Below are positions 31,756 through 41,351 of a stretch of 64,000 bases of DNA, one piece after another; the stretch's first letter is position 1, and each line of letters starts with the position of its first letter. Origin of the DNA: Winogradskyella litoriviva (GTDB taxonomy: Bacteria; Bacteroidota; Bacteroidia; Flavobacteriales; Flavobacteriaceae); the NCBI RefSeq assembly GCF_013249065.1, contig NZ_JABRWQ010000001.1, forward strand, positions 434,001-498,000, written 5' to 3'. The translations under genes were made by a program, and so were the position numbers. The notes under the pieces are model-generated. The model searched no databases, had not been told where the DNA came from, and saw only the letters and a list, made by a program, of their open reading frames with translations.

Positions 31756-31870
31756 ATTTGTAGAGATTCCTGTCTTAACAGGAATTAAGTGCGCTATTCT
31801 GGATTCCTCTTAATAAGGAAGTGTAAGTGAAGTTTTATGTTTTGCCAGAATGGTTTCATGTTCTACAAAT
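31756..31870. other. nested inverted-repeat region between patatin-like gene and hmgA
   Basis: Outer arms ATTTGTAGA (31756-31764) and TCTACAAAT (31862-31870) are perfect complements. Inside, ATTCTGG (31796-31802) pairs with CCAGAAT (31845-31851). A small hairpin ATTCCTGT-CTTA-ACAGGAAT (31767-31786) and TTCCT/AGGAA (31804-31820) lie between. The 31763-31786 part is also a copy of the GAGATTCC...GGAATT repeat type. The rest of the 31670-31927 intergenic DNA holds no gene I can see. Confidence 0.45.
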
Positions 31871-31927
31871 ATCGAAAAATTATTTGAGATACTGAAACAC
31901 CTTTAGAATTGCAGAAACTTGCTTTTT

Positions 31928-34165
31928 CTAAAACCAAAATCCAAGATTAAAATACCAATAACTATTTCCTGTATCTGGCGAATAAGAAAATTTACCTTCT
32001 AAAGGTCCAATAAATGTCTCTAAAGAATAGCCAAGCGCATAACCTGTATAATCTGGTGATGAGAAAAATTGACCAGATTCAAAAAGACCATCATCAATAT
32101 TAGCAAAATTAGCAGCACCAAGGAAATGATGTCCTTTATGAAACTCATAATCTAAAGTAAATGTAGACTTTACAAAACTATTACCAATAATTGAGATAAA
32201 ATCATAGCCATAAAATGAATAAAAATTATTTATAAAATTTGCACCATAACCACCAAATGCAAAATCTAAGGTAGTTGTAGATTTACTTCCTATTTTAAAT
32301 CCTCCGTTAACTTCTGTTTTTAATGCTAATTTATCATTAAAACTAAATGCATACCCTAAGTCTGCTTTAGCAATAGAAAAGCTTTTAAAATTAGTGTTAA
32401 AACCTGAAGCATTTAAATATAAATGAAAATCGCCATTGACATAAAATCCACTTTTAGGGAAATGAGCATTATCATAATCATCGTAAATTAAATTTCCATA
32501 GACGCTAAAGTAATCTGTATTCTCAAAAGTTATTTCATCGGCTTGTTCGTCTTCTATAATAGTTTCAGACGTAATTTTAAAGCGTCTATATTCGCCACCT
32601 AATCGTAATGCAAAATCCTTCTGAAAAATGGTTTGCAGATACACCTGGTTAGTAAAATCTGCTACTTCTGCATCTAATTTATTTAATCCTACTAATAAAG
32701 GAGATGTTTCTTCTAGCGCTAAAAACGGACTTATACTTTTATTAAAATGATTATAGCGAGATTTTAGACCTAAACTTATATAATATCCTTTATCAATAAA
32801 ATAATCGAAATTATATCTAGAATTATCGCCTAAAATGATATCTAACGAAGCAATATCGTTATTTAACAGCAGCTTCTTTTTTGTTAAGTTAGCGAGGATA
32901 GCACTTTTATATAGTTCATCAAAATGAATTCCTAATCTTAAAAATGTAGATGTCTCAGATTCGGTTACTTTGCCAGAAAGATTATACTCCGTATTATTCT
33001 CTGTTGGTGTTAATTGGTATCTAAAGGTATCAAAATTATTTGTTGCTATTAAACTATTTATACCTTGTTTAAAATCTGAATAACTTATTTTTTCCGCTCC
33101 TTTTAATTTTAATTTACCTAACAAATAAGATCTGGTATAACGATCGTTTCCTTTAATGCTTATTTTATTAATCTTAAGACTATCTAATACCGCAATCTTA
33201 TTATGTTTTGTGGTATTTAATTGTTTATTTTTTACCGCTAACAATTCCGAAAGTTTTACTCTTGCTGCGGCTTCTCCATTAGATATAATATTGTTTCCTT
33301 CATCAAATGAAATTACTGAATAATTAGTAATATCTGGCTTAACATAGATATCTGTTAATTCCGTCTTACTTTTCATAGCATTAATAGTCCTGAAATTACT
33401 AATCTGAAAAAGAATATCTGGAGCAGACTTAAGTGTCTCTCTATCTTTTAAAGCATCTTGTACGTCTACACCTATTATAATATCCATACCTTTTGCTCGC
33501 AATTCTTCAACAGGAAAATTATTAGTAACACCACCATCAACAAGAATTCTATTTCCTATTACCACAGGCTGAAACAAAGAAGGCAAAGCAGCACTTGCAG
33601 TGACTGCCTCTGCTAATTTACCTTTTTCTAGAATTAAGGATTCTCCACTTTCTATATCTGTAGCAATACAAAAAAATGGGATTGGTAATTTACCAAAATC
33701 ACTTATATGATTAATAGGAAGCATCAAATGATAAAGTAAGTTATATACATTTTGCCCTCTAGAAAGTGCCGACGGCAAACTGACTCTAAAATTATCAAAC
33801 GGTAACGTTACAGCATACTTGTCTGCATTTTCTCTCTCATAAAAAGATTTTGAACCTCTAGGGAATGCATCATTTATTAACTCATCGAAATTTTGAGCTT
33901 CAAACATTGTTTCTAACTGCTTGCCTGAGTATCCAGAAGCATATAAAGATCCAATAATTGCTCCCATACTTGTACCAGCAATATAATCTACCTTTAAACC
34001 CAAACTATCTATAACCTTTAACACACCAATATGCGCAAAACCTTTAGCTCCGCCTCCACTAAGTACTAAGCCTACTTTTGGTTGCTTTTTTGCAATAGAA
34101 TCTTGAGCCTGTATTGGAAAAACAGCTAGTAGTAACAGTAAAATTATGAAGTATTTTATTTTCAT
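31928..34165 (-). CDS. patatin-like phospholipase fused to outer-membrane barrel
   Basis: A 745-residue protein with a signal peptide (MKIKYFIILLLLLAVFPIQA), a patatin domain (about 30-235: GLVLSGGGAKGFAHIG oxyanion hole, GTSMG with Ser66, VDGG with Asp210, the Ser-Asp dyad), a POTRA-like region (about 325-400, ISIKGNDRYTRSYLLGKLKL) and a C-terminal beta-barrel ending in the aromatic YWYFNLGFWF. This is the architecture of type Vd autotransporters such as PlpD. It would sit in the outer membrane with a lipid acyl hydrolase on one side. Whether the patatin domain is surface-exposed, released or periplasmic is not visible. Confidence 0.9.
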   Translation of the reverse strand: MKIKYFIILLLLLAVFPIQAQDSIAKKQPKVGLVLSGGGAKGFAHIGVLKVIDSLGLKVDYIAGTSMGAIIGSLYASGYSGKQLETMFEAQNFDELINDAFPRGSKSFYERENADKYAVTLPFDNFRVSLPSALSRGQNVYNLLYHLMLPINHISDFGKLPIPFFCIATDIESGESLILEKGKLAEAVTASAALPSLFQPVVIGNRILVDGGVTNNFPVEELRAKGMDIIIGVDVQDALKDRETLKSAPDILFQISNFRTINAMKSKTELTDIYVKPDITNYSVISFDEGNNIISNGEAAARVKLSELLAVKNKQLNTTKHNKIAVLDSLKINKISIKGNDRYTRSYLLGKLKLKGAEKISYSDFKQGINSLIATNNFDTFRYQLTPTENNTEYNLSGKVTESETSTFLRLGIHFDELYKSAILANLTKKKLLLNNDIASLDIILGDNSRYNFDYFIDKGYYISLGLKSRYNHFNKSISPFLALEETSPLLVGLNKLDAEVADFTNQVYLQTIFQKDFALRLGGEYRRFKITSETIIEDEQADEITFENTDYFSVYGNLIYDDYDNAHFPKSGFYVNGDFHLYLNASGFNTNFKSFSIAKADLGYAFSFNDKLALKTEVNGGFKIGSKSTTTLDFAFGGYGANFINNFYSFYGYDFISIIGNSFVKSTFTLDYEFHKGHHFLGAANFANIDDGLFESGQFFSSPDYTGYALGYSLETFIGPLEGKFSYSPDTGNSYWYFNLGFWF

Positions 34166-34223
34166 GTGGTTTAGCTATACTTACTAAGTTCTTTATACTT
34201 AGTAAAAAATCCATCTTTTTAGA

Positions 34224-36017
34224 TTATTCTTTGTGATAATAATTATAGACTTTATTGGCTCTTGAAACACCAACAACAGCTTCAAGTTCATCTAACTTCG
34301 CATTAGCAATTCGTTTTACGGTTTTAAATTGCTTCATTAAATCTACAATGGTCTGCTCTCCAACACCAGATATATTTTCTAACTCTGTAGTTAGTGCACT
34401 TTTGCTCCTTCTATTTCTATGATGCTCAATTCCAAATCGATGTGCCTCATTTCTTAATTGTTGTATTATTTTAAGTGTTTCACTCTTCTTATCTAAATAT
34501 AATGGAATTGGATCATCTGGATAGAATAATTCTTCTAATCGTTTTGCTATACCAATAATAGCGATTTTTTGGCGTAATCCTAAGATATCTAAGCTTTTTA
34601 ACGCTGATGATAATTGCCCTTTTCCTCCATCAATAATTATAAGTTGCGGCAATGCCTCATCTTCCTCTAATAATCGTTTGTAACGTCTGTAAACCACTTC
34701 TTCCATTGAAGCAAAATCATCAGGCCCTTCAACTGTTTTAATATTAAAATGGCGATAGTCTTTTTTACTCGGTTTTCCGTTTTTAAAAACCACACATGCT
34801 GCCACAGGATTTGTGCCCTGAATATTAGAATTATCAAAACACTCTATATGCCTTGGCTCTTTAGACAAACGTAAATCGGCTTTCATCTGTGCCATAATTC
34901 TATTAGCATGTCTGTCTGGATCTACAATTTTTATCTGTTTCAGCTTATCCATTCTAAAATACTTAGCATTTCTAATAGATAAGTCTAAGATACTTTTTTT
35001 ATCGCCAAGTTTAGGAACTGTTACCTTTAGGTCACTTCCCAAATTTACCTGAAAAGGCACATAAATTTCTTTTGAACGCGAATTAAATCGTTGCCTAATT
35101 TCTGTAATGGCCAACTCTAATAGATCTGAATCTGATTCTTGTAATTTTTTCTTTAATTCTAACGTATGTGACCTTATTATTGAACCATAACTAAGTTGTA
35201 AAAAATTAACATATGCATAAGTTTCATCGCTTACAATAGAAAACACATCGACATTGCTAATCTTAGGATTTACTATGGTAGATTTAGCTTGGTAGTTTTC
35301 TAAAACCTCTAATTTTTCTTTTATTTTTTGAGCATCTTCAAACTGCATAGCTTCTGCATAATGCTTCATTTGAATTTTAAATTGTTGTAAAGAATCTTTA
35401 AAGTTTCCTTTCAAAATTTCTCTTATAGTAATAATATTTGCATCATATTCTTCTTCCGTTTCATAACCTTCACAAGCACCTTTGCAGTTTCCTAAATGAT
35501 ATTCTAAGCAAACTTTATACTTGCCTGCTTCAATTTTAGACTCAGACAAATCGTAATTACACGTCCTTAATTGATATAAACCTTTTATTAAACCCAAAAG
35601 TGTTTTTACGGTTTTCATGCTTGTATATGGCCCAAAATATTCTGATCCATCTTTTATAACTCGTCTTGTTGGAAATACTCTCGGAAACCGTTCTCTTTTA
35701 ATACAAATCCAAGGGTAAGATTTATCATCTTTTAATAAAACATTGTACTTTGGTCTATACTTTTTTATTAGATTATTTTCAAGTAACAGCGCGTCACTTT
35801 CTGTTTCAACTACAATATGCTTTACCGAAGCTATATTTTTTACTAAAACGCGAGTTTTTCCATAATCGTGATGTTTGTTAAAATAACTGCTTACACGCTT
35901 TTTTAGGTCTTTGGCTTTACCTACATATATTATTCGCTCATCTGCATCAAAATATTGATATACACCTGGTTGATGAGGCAATGTTTTTATCTGTATTTCT
36001 AAGGGAGATTCTGGCAT
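34224..36017 (-). CDS. uvrC: excinuclease ABC subunit C
   Basis: A 597-residue nucleotide-excision-repair nuclease that cuts both sides of a lesion marked by UvrAB. The GIY-YIG domain (about 10-90, QPGVYQYFDADERIIYVGKA), four Cys in CNYDLSE..KVCLEYHLGNCKGAC, the UVR motif (about 200-235), the C-terminal endonuclease domain with HIECFDNSNIQGTNPVAACV and IIDGGKGQLSSA, and a final helix-hairpin-helix (LENISGVGEQTI) are all present. Length is normal. A TAnnTTTG box lies 6 bases before its ATG. Confidence 0.97.
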   Translation of the reverse strand: MPESPLEIQIKTLPHQPGVYQYFDADERIIYVGKAKDLKKRVSSYFNKHHDYGKTRVLVKNIASVKHIVVETESDALLLENNLIKKYRPKYNVLLKDDKSYPWICIKRERFPRVFPTRRVIKDGSEYFGPYTSMKTVKTLLGLIKGLYQLRTCNYDLSESKIEAGKYKVCLEYHLGNCKGACEGYETEEEYDANIITIREILKGNFKDSLQQFKIQMKHYAEAMQFEDAQKIKEKLEVLENYQAKSTIVNPKISNVDVFSIVSDETYAYVNFLQLSYGSIIRSHTLELKKKLQESDSDLLELAITEIRQRFNSRSKEIYVPFQVNLGSDLKVTVPKLGDKKSILDLSIRNAKYFRMDKLKQIKIVDPDRHANRIMAQMKADLRLSKEPRHIECFDNSNIQGTNPVAACVVFKNGKPSKKDYRHFNIKTVEGPDDFASMEEVVYRRYKRLLEEDEALPQLIIIDGGKGQLSSALKSLDILGLRQKIAIIGIAKRLEELFYPDDPIPLYLDKKSETLKIIQQLRNEAHRFGIEHHRNRRSKSALTTELENISGVGEQTIVDLMKQFKTVKRIANAKLDELEAVVGVSRANKVYNYYHKE

Positions 36018-36022
36018 ATAAC

Positions 36023-36058
36023 CAAAGGTAAATAAAAGTTATAAATTTAAAGTTACAA
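36023..36058 (-). promoter_or_regulatory. putative uvrC promoter
   Basis: Minus strand: TTG (36058-36056), 25 bases, TACCTTTG (36030-36023). The ATG at 36017 starts 5-6 bases later, implying a leaderless transcript if used. Confidence 0.35.
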
Positions 36059-36105
36059 GTATTTAAAGTTATCATATCTTGCGCCTCTTTTTAAATATTT
36101 AACTT

Positions 36106-36528
36106 ATGACAAAAAAAGTATTGGGACGTGTAGACAAGGTCGATTTTCCGGAATTACAGCTTAGTAATATTGACGTTAAAATAGATACTGGTGCATTCAC
36201 TTCTGCTATACATTGCTCTAAAATTAGAGAAACAGATGGCAAACTGTATTGTATTTTTGAAAGTAAAGGTCATCCTAACTTTAAAAGCGACGAGGTCGTT
36301 TTTAACACCTATACTTATACTGATGTAAAAAGTAGTAATGGCCATAGAGAAAACCGTTACAAAATTAAAACAACTGCGGTATTCTTTGGAAAAACATATA
36401 AGATTAACTTAACTTTAAGCACTAGAGAAGACATGAGGTTCCCTGTATTAATAGGTCGCCAATTTTTAAAAAACAAATTTATTGTTGATGTTGATCTAGA
36501 AAACCAATCCTTTAAACAAACTAAATGA
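36106..36528 (+). CDS. RimK-associated retropepsin-like protein (DUF785)
   Basis: A 140-residue single-domain protein often annotated as ATP-dependent zinc protease or RimK/LysX family protein. [13 protein letters not shown] (Asp27-Thr28-Gly29) and [10 protein letters not shown] look like the active-site and flap-side strands of a retropepsin-type aspartic protease that works as a homodimer. The same type of gene (rimB) accompanies rimK in Pseudomonas rimABK. It overlaps rimK by 4 bases (ATGA), so they are translationally coupled. Predicted role: proteolytic partner in RimK-dependent protein modification; the substrate here is unknown. Confidence 0.82.
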   Translation: MTKKVLGRVDKVDFPELQLSNIDVKIDTGAFTSAIHCSKIRETDGKLYCIFESKGHPNFKSDEVVFNTYTYTDVKSSNGHRENRYKIKTTAVFFGKTYKINLTLSTREDMRFPVLIGRQFLKNKFIVDVDLENQSFKQTK

Positions 36529-37400
36529 ACATAGTAATTCTCTCTAGAAATCCTGAACTATATTCAACAAGGCGACTTGTAGAAGAGGCAGAAAAAAGAG
36601 GTCATTCGGTAGAAATAATTGACCCTTTAAAATGTGACATCATTATAGAAAAGGAAAAACCAACTATATATTACAGAGATCGTTATTTAGATTATGTTGA
36701 TGCTGTAATCCCCAGAATTGGCGCTTCTGTTACATTTTACGGCTGTGCTGTTGTACGGCAATTTGAAGAAATGGGTGTGTTTACCATCGCCTCATCGGAT
36801 GCAATTTTAAGGTCTAGAGATAAACTAAAAAGTCTTCAACGCCTTAGTAAGGCAGGAATTGGAATGCCAAAAACAGTTTTCACTAATTACTCTAGAGATG
36901 TAGAAGAAGTTATTGAGCATGTTGGAGGAACACCTGTTATTATAAAACTATTAGAAGGCACACAAGGATTAGGTGTAGTATTGGCAGAAAGTAAAAATGC
37001 TGCGGAATCTGTTTTAGAAGCCTTTAATGGATTACAAGCTAGAGTAATTGTACAAGAATTTATTAAAGAAGCCAAAGGAGCCGATTTAAGAGCTTTAGTG
37101 GTAGATGGCCAAGTGGTTGGAGCCATGAAACGTCAGGGAAAAGAAGGAGAATTTCGTTCTAATCTACATCGAGGTGGTTCGGCTAATATTATTAAATTAG
37201 ATGTAGACGAACTAAAATTAGCCATGAATGCCGCTAAGGTTTTAAAGCTACCCGTTTGTGGTGTCGATATGTTACAGTCTGAACGAGGTCCTTTACTTTT
37301 AGAAGTTAATTCTACACCAGGTCTAGAGGGCATTGAAGGAGCAACACAAAAAAATATAGCTAGAGCGATAATAACTTTTATTGAGCGTAGTAAAAAATAA
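36525..37400 (+). CDS. rimK: RimK-type ATP-grasp alpha-L-glutamate ligase
   Basis: A 291-residue ATP-grasp enzyme. [51 protein letters not shown] and [18 protein letters not shown] lead to [20 protein letters not shown], with the Mg-ATP ligands Glu and Asn. In proteobacteria RimK adds glutamates to the C-terminus of ribosomal protein S6; related ligases modify other targets. Here the gene stands between the retropepsin-like gene and an aspartoacylase-like gene in one operon. Ribosomal modification is likely by analogy, but S6 is not in the window to test for a Glu-acceptor tail. Confidence 0.93.
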   Translation: MNIVILSRNPELYSTRRLVEEAEKRGHSVEIIDPLKCDIIIEKEKPTIYYRDRYLDYVDAVIPRIGASVTFYGCAVVRQFEEMGVFTIASSDAILRSRDKLKSLQRLSKAGIGMPKTVFTNYSRDVEEVIEHVGGTPVIIKLLEGTQGLGVVLAESKNAAESVLEAFNGLQARVIVQEFIKEAKGADLRALVVDGQVVGAMKRQGKEGEFRSNLHRGGSANIIKLDVDELKLAMNAAKVLKLPVCGVDMLQSERGPLLLEVNSTPGLEGIEGATQKNIARAIITFIERSKK

Positions 37401-37426
37401 TAGCCATTTTACAGCAGTACTTTTCT

Positions 37427-38395
37427 ATGAGTGAAAAAGATATTCTACATATATTAGGTAAAGAAGTAGCATTGGGAGAGAGTGCTCAGGTTAGTTTTAA
37501 CGTAGCAAAACTACATACACAGAATACTATTGATGTTCCTGTGATTATTGAACGCTCTAAAAAACCTGGCCCAACCGTTTTAATGACAGCTGGTATACAT
37601 GGCGATGAGGTTAATGGCGTAGAAATTGTACGACAAATTATTGCAAAAGGCATTAACAAACCTAAACGAGGTACTATTATTTGTGTTCCTGTTATTAATG
37701 TATTTGGATTTTTAAATATGAATCGCGAATTTCCAGATGGACGTGATCTAAATAGAGTCTTTCCAGGTATTAAAGGTGGATCATTAGCGAGCAGAGTTGC
37801 ATTTAAATTAGTTACCGAAATTTTACCACATGCAGATTTGGTTTTAGATTTTCATACAGGTGGTGCGGATCGATTTAACGCCTCTCAAATTAGAATCATT
37901 AAAAAAGAAAAAACATTAGACGAATTAGCTCGAGTTTTTGGAGCTCCTTTTGTTTACTACTCTAAAAACCTTAATAAATCCTTTAGAAATACGTGCCATA
38001 AATTAGGGATTCCTATTCTTTTATTTGAAGGCGGAAAATCATTTCACATAGACAATACAGTAACAAATACAGCTGTAAATGGAACCAAACGTGTGCTACA
38101 TCACCTCCAAATGTTAAACAGAAAATTCAAAGTTTCAGAACCTAAAAAATCTTGTGTTTATATCGAAGATAGTAAATGGATTAGAGCTAAATACTCAGGT
38201 ATGTTTAAAGCTACTGTTCATATAAATGCCGAAGTAAAAAAAGGCGATGATTTAGGTAATATTACAGATCCTTATGGTAGTTTTAATCATTTTGTAAAAG
38301 CACCAAATGATGGTTATGTTTTTAACATAAATGAATCACCAATTATTTACCAAGGCGATGCTATTTTTCATATTTCTACAAAAGTAAAATCGTGA
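37427..38395 (+). CDS. succinylglutamate desuccinylase/aspartoacylase family protein
   Basis: A 322-residue M14-like zinc hydrolase. TAGIHGDEVNGVEIVRQII has the H-x2-E zinc ligands, VLDFHTGG the third ligand His, and NREFPDGRDLNRVFPG the substrate-binding Arg-Asn segment. The C-terminal 90 residues form a beta-domain with a lipoyl-like turn (GDDLGNITDPYG). In Pseudomonas rim operons an enzyme of similar type is found with RimK, so this may trim or recycle the RimK product rather than act in arginine catabolism. It ends in a 4-base overlap (GTGA) with the next gene. Confidence 0.85.
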   Translation: MSEKDILHILGKEVALGESAQVSFNVAKLHTQNTIDVPVIIERSKKPGPTVLMTAGIHGDEVNGVEIVRQIIAKGINKPKRGTIICVPVINVFGFLNMNREFPDGRDLNRVFPGIKGGSLASRVAFKLVTEILPHADLVLDFHTGGADRFNASQIRIIKKEKTLDELARVFGAPFVYYSKNLNKSFRNTCHKLGIPILLFEGGKSFHIDNTVTNTAVNGTKRVLHHLQMLNRKFKVSEPKKSCVYIEDSKWIRAKYSGMFKATVHINAEVKKGDDLGNITDPYGSFNHFVKAPNDGYVFNINESPIIYQGDAIFHISTKVKS

Positions 38396-38955
38396 CTAAG
38401 AAAGAATTAAGAAAGACATACAAAACATTGAGGCAATCCCTTAGTAAAACTCAAATCGATGACTATAGTATTGCAATAGCCAATCAATTACTATCACTTA
38501 ATATTTGGGATAAAAATTTCTACCACGTTTTCTTAACTATTGAAGAACAAAACGAAATCAATACAGATTATATCTTAAATATTTTAGCAGGAAAAGATAA
38601 AAATATCGTCATTTCTAAAAGTAATTTTAAAGACTACTCTATGACGCATTTTTTACTAACTGACAATACACCAATTAAAAAAAACTGCTATAACATTCCT
38701 GAACCAATTGATGGAATAGAAATTAAATCCTCTCAATTAGAAGTTATATTTATTCCGCTTTTAGCTTTTGATACATCCGGAAATAGAATAGGTTATGGCA
38801 AAGGCTTTTACGACCGTTTTTTAGCAGAATGCAAACCTGAATCATTAAAAATTGGATTATCTTTTTTTGAACCCGAGGATACCGTTATTGAGGCTTCAGA
38901 AGATGATATTAAACTAGATTATTGTGTGACTCCCAATTGTATATTTCAGTTTTAA
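38392..38955 (+). CDS. 5-formyltetrahydrofolate cyclo-ligase
   Basis: A 187-residue enzyme that turns 5-formyl-THF into 5,10-methenyl-THF with ATP. The N-terminal basic helix KKELRKTYKTLRQSLSKTQ and the C-terminal GNRIGYGKGFYDRFLAE (P-loop-like substrate site) are diagnostic. Start is GTG 38392, overlapping the previous stop. Length is normal. It seems to be a housekeeping gene at the end of the rimK-type operon. Confidence 0.92.
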   Translation: MTKKELRKTYKTLRQSLSKTQIDDYSIAIANQLLSLNIWDKNFYHVFLTIEEQNEINTDYILNILAGKDKNIVISKSNFKDYSMTHFLLTDNTPIKKNCYNIPEPIDGIEIKSSQLEVIFIPLLAFDTSGNRIGYGKGFYDRFLAECKPESLKIGLSFFEPEDTVIEASEDDIKLDYCVTPNCIFQF

Positions 38956-39144
38956 TAACTTAGAATTACTTCAAAAAGCATCATGATTTTTTAAGAAGTT
39001 GGGTATTAAACCATAAAATGAAGAATAAACTTTAGTATTTCATCGATTAAGGGCATAAAAAACAGATAAAACGTATTATTTTTATATATTGCATGCGCAA
39101 GTATTCTAATATCACCCAAAATCTAAGTTGTAACTAACAATAGT

Positions 39145-40272
39145 ATGACGGAAACCAACCTTAAAAGGCAATTTAAACCTAATAAAGAATTAGACAAACA
39201 TATTTTTCATTATCAAGAGTCAGCCTCAATGACCTCTACAGGTAGTTGGTTTATAGATCTAGAAAATAAAAAAAGTTATTGGGATGATATTGCTAAAAAA
39301 ATACTAGAATACCCTTCAGATTTTGTTCCTTCATTAAAAATGGCAATGACATTATATGCAGAAGAACATCATGAGTATATTGCTAATATTTTTTCTGAAT
39401 GCGCTGTATCTGGAATTGCTTTTGATACAGAAGTATTAATGTTAACCTCTAAAAACAGAAAATTTTGGGCCAGAGCGATAGGCAAACCTGTTTATAACAC
39501 CAATAAAGAAATTATTGGCGTACGTGGTATTTTTCAAGATATAGATGATATTATACAGAAGGAAATTAATTTAGAAAAAGCATCAGAAATTGTAGCCTCG
39601 CAAAATTCTAGATTATTCAATTTTGCACATATTGTCTCTCACAACTTAAGATCTCATTCTAGCAATTTAACTTTAATTGTTCAACTTATAAACGATTTAG
39701 AAAGTGTAGAAGAAAAATTAGAATTATTAGATAATATTAAAGACGTATCAGAAAGCCTAAATACTACTATAGAGCATTTAAATGAAGTGGTTAGTATACA
39801 AACCAATTCTAATCAGCTTAAAGTAAAAGTAGATTTTACTGATACGCTAGATCAAGTTACTACGTCTATAAACCAAATTCTTCAAAATAAAAATGTTACC
39901 ATAAATTCAGATTTTAGTAAAGCAAAATTTATTAAATATATTCCTGCGTATTTAGATAGTATTTTTTTAAATTTAATCACTAATGCTATTAAATACAAAC
40001 ACAAAGACCGAGACCCAATAATTAATATCAGTACCTCTAAAGACTATAAAAACCATAATCGCGTAGTTTTAAAAATCTCTGATAACGGCTCTGGTATAGA
40101 CATGGAAAAATTTGGAGATAAAGTTTTTGGTATGTATAAAACATTTCATTATAATGCAGATGCAAGAGGTATTGGTTTGTTTATAACAAAAAACCAAATA
40201 GAATCTTTAAATGGAGAAATACACGTAGAAAGCGAACCTGATATTGGCACTACGTTCATAATAAAATTCTAA
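39145..40272 (+). CDS. PAS-domain sensor histidine kinase (soluble)
   Basis: A 375-residue protein without transmembrane helices, so cytoplasmic. A PAS domain (about 28-138, with GSWFIDLENKKSYWDD and a PAC-like IIGVRGIFQDID) precedes a dimerisation helix with the phospho-acceptor His166 (HIVSHNLRSHSSNL) and an HATPase domain (about 260-375: NLITNAIKYKHKD, ISDNGSGIDM, ARGIGLFITK). It is followed 10 bases later by a single-domain response regulator. The signal is unknown. The SHNLRS H-box form is common in Bacteroidota kinases. Confidence 0.92.
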   Translation: MTETNLKRQFKPNKELDKHIFHYQESASMTSTGSWFIDLENKKSYWDDIAKKILEYPSDFVPSLKMAMTLYAEEHHEYIANIFSECAVSGIAFDTEVLMLTSKNRKFWARAIGKPVYNTNKEIIGVRGIFQDIDDIIQKEINLEKASEIVASQNSRLFNFAHIVSHNLRSHSSNLTLIVQLINDLESVEEKLELLDNIKDVSESLNTTIEHLNEVVSIQTNSNQLKVKVDFTDTLDQVTTSINQILQNKNVTINSDFSKAKFIKYIPAYLDSIFLNLITNAIKYKHKDRDPIINISTSKDYKNHNRVVLKISDNGSGIDMEKFGDKVFGMYKTFHYNADARGIGLFITKNQIESLNGEIHVESEPDIGTTFIIKF

Positions 40273-40282
40273 TTAATATAAT

Positions 40283-40693
40283 ATGAAGAAAAAAATAAAA
40301 CTAGCCTGTATTATAGATGATGATAAAATCTATGTTAATTTGGTGAGAAAAATAATAGAGACTAAAAAACTCTGTGACCACCTTCTCATTTTTAAAGACG
40401 GTAAAGAAGGTATAGATTATTTTGAAACATTATTACAAAATTTTGAAAGAGAACATCTTCCTGAGGTTATTTTACTAGACCTTAATATGCCAGTAATGGA
40501 TGGTTGGGAATTTTTAGAACGATTTACAAAAATTAAGAATAAATTTAATAGCCCAATAACACTCTACGTGGTTAGTTCTTCTATAAATTCTATTGATATT
40601 GAAAAGGCAAAATCTTTATCTTCTGTACAAAACTACCTTATAAAACCTGTAAAGATTGATGAATTAGAAGCTGTGTTTAATCAAACAGCTTAA
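40283..40693 (+). CDS. single-domain response regulator
   Basis: A 136-residue receiver domain with no output domain. ACIIDDDKIYVNLV gives the acidic pocket, VILLDLNMPVMDGWEF the phospho-acceptor Asp66, YVVSSS the switch Thr/Ser and NYLIKPVKI the Lys. It is the likely partner of the kinase just upstream and would act through protein contacts or a relay. It converges with lspA with a 3-base gap and no visible terminator. Confidence 0.93.
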   Translation: MKKKIKLACIIDDDKIYVNLVRKIIETKKLCDHLLIFKDGKEGIDYFETLLQNFEREHLPEVILLDLNMPVMDGWEFLERFTKIKNKFNSPITLYVVSSSINSIDIEKAKSLSSVQNYLIKPVKIDELEAVFNQTA

Positions 40694-40696
40694 CAG

Positions 40697-41311
40697 TTAA
40701 TTAAATGCCTTCTTATTAAAGACTATTAAAATTCCAATACCAGTACTAATAGCAACATCTGCTACGTTAAAAACAGGGTCAAAAAACGAAAACATTTTAC
40801 CACCTATTAATGGTAACCATTCAGGCAATGCACCTCTCCACAGCGGAAAATGCAACATGTCTACTACATTACCATGAAAAACCTTTTCATAACCACCACC
40901 TTCTGGTAAAAATGTAGCTACTTGCATTACACTATCACTAAACAACACTCCATAAACTACAGAATCTATAATATTACCTAAAGCACCTGCAAATATTATA
41001 GAAATAGCAAATATTAAAGTTTTAGATTTTTGCTTTTTTATAACATCTAGCAACCAAAAGGCAATGCCAGTTACAGCTACAATTCTAAATAAGGTTAAAA
41101 TCAATTTTGCAGAACGATCAGAAATTAAGGTTGTAAAATCACTCAGTTTTGTTCCCCAAGCCATGCCGTCATTTTCTATAAATGCAATATGAAACCAAGA
41201 AAAAACAGTAACATCTTCACCTAACTGAAAATGGGTTTTAATGTAAATTTTACTGATTTGATCAATCAATAGAATTAAAACGATGAGAATTGAGGCTTTT
41301 TTTAAGGACAT
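40697..41311 (-). CDS. lspA: lipoprotein signal peptidase (signal peptidase II)
   Basis: A 204-residue inner-membrane aspartic peptidase that cuts prolipoproteins before the lipid-modified Cys. Four membrane helices, LIDQISKIYIK near the start, ENDGMAWG, and the catalytic aspartates in GNIIDSVVYG and VFNVADVAIS are present. It is longer than the 160-residue enteric form because of the periplasmic insertion typical of Bacteroidota. It usually follows the DksA-like gene directly; here two extra genes lie between. Confidence 0.93.
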   Translation of the reverse strand: MSLKKASILIVLILLIDQISKIYIKTHFQLGEDVTVFSWFHIAFIENDGMAWGTKLSDFTTLISDRSAKLILTLFRIVAVTGIAFWLLDVIKKQKSKTLIFAISIIFAGALGNIIDSVVYGVLFSDSVMQVATFLPEGGGYEKVFHGNVVDMLHFPLWRGALPEWLPLIGGKMFSFFDPVFNVADVAISTGIGILIVFNKKAFN

Positions 41312-41351
41312 CTAAAAAATTTGAAAAACAAAAATAGGATTATATTTAGAA

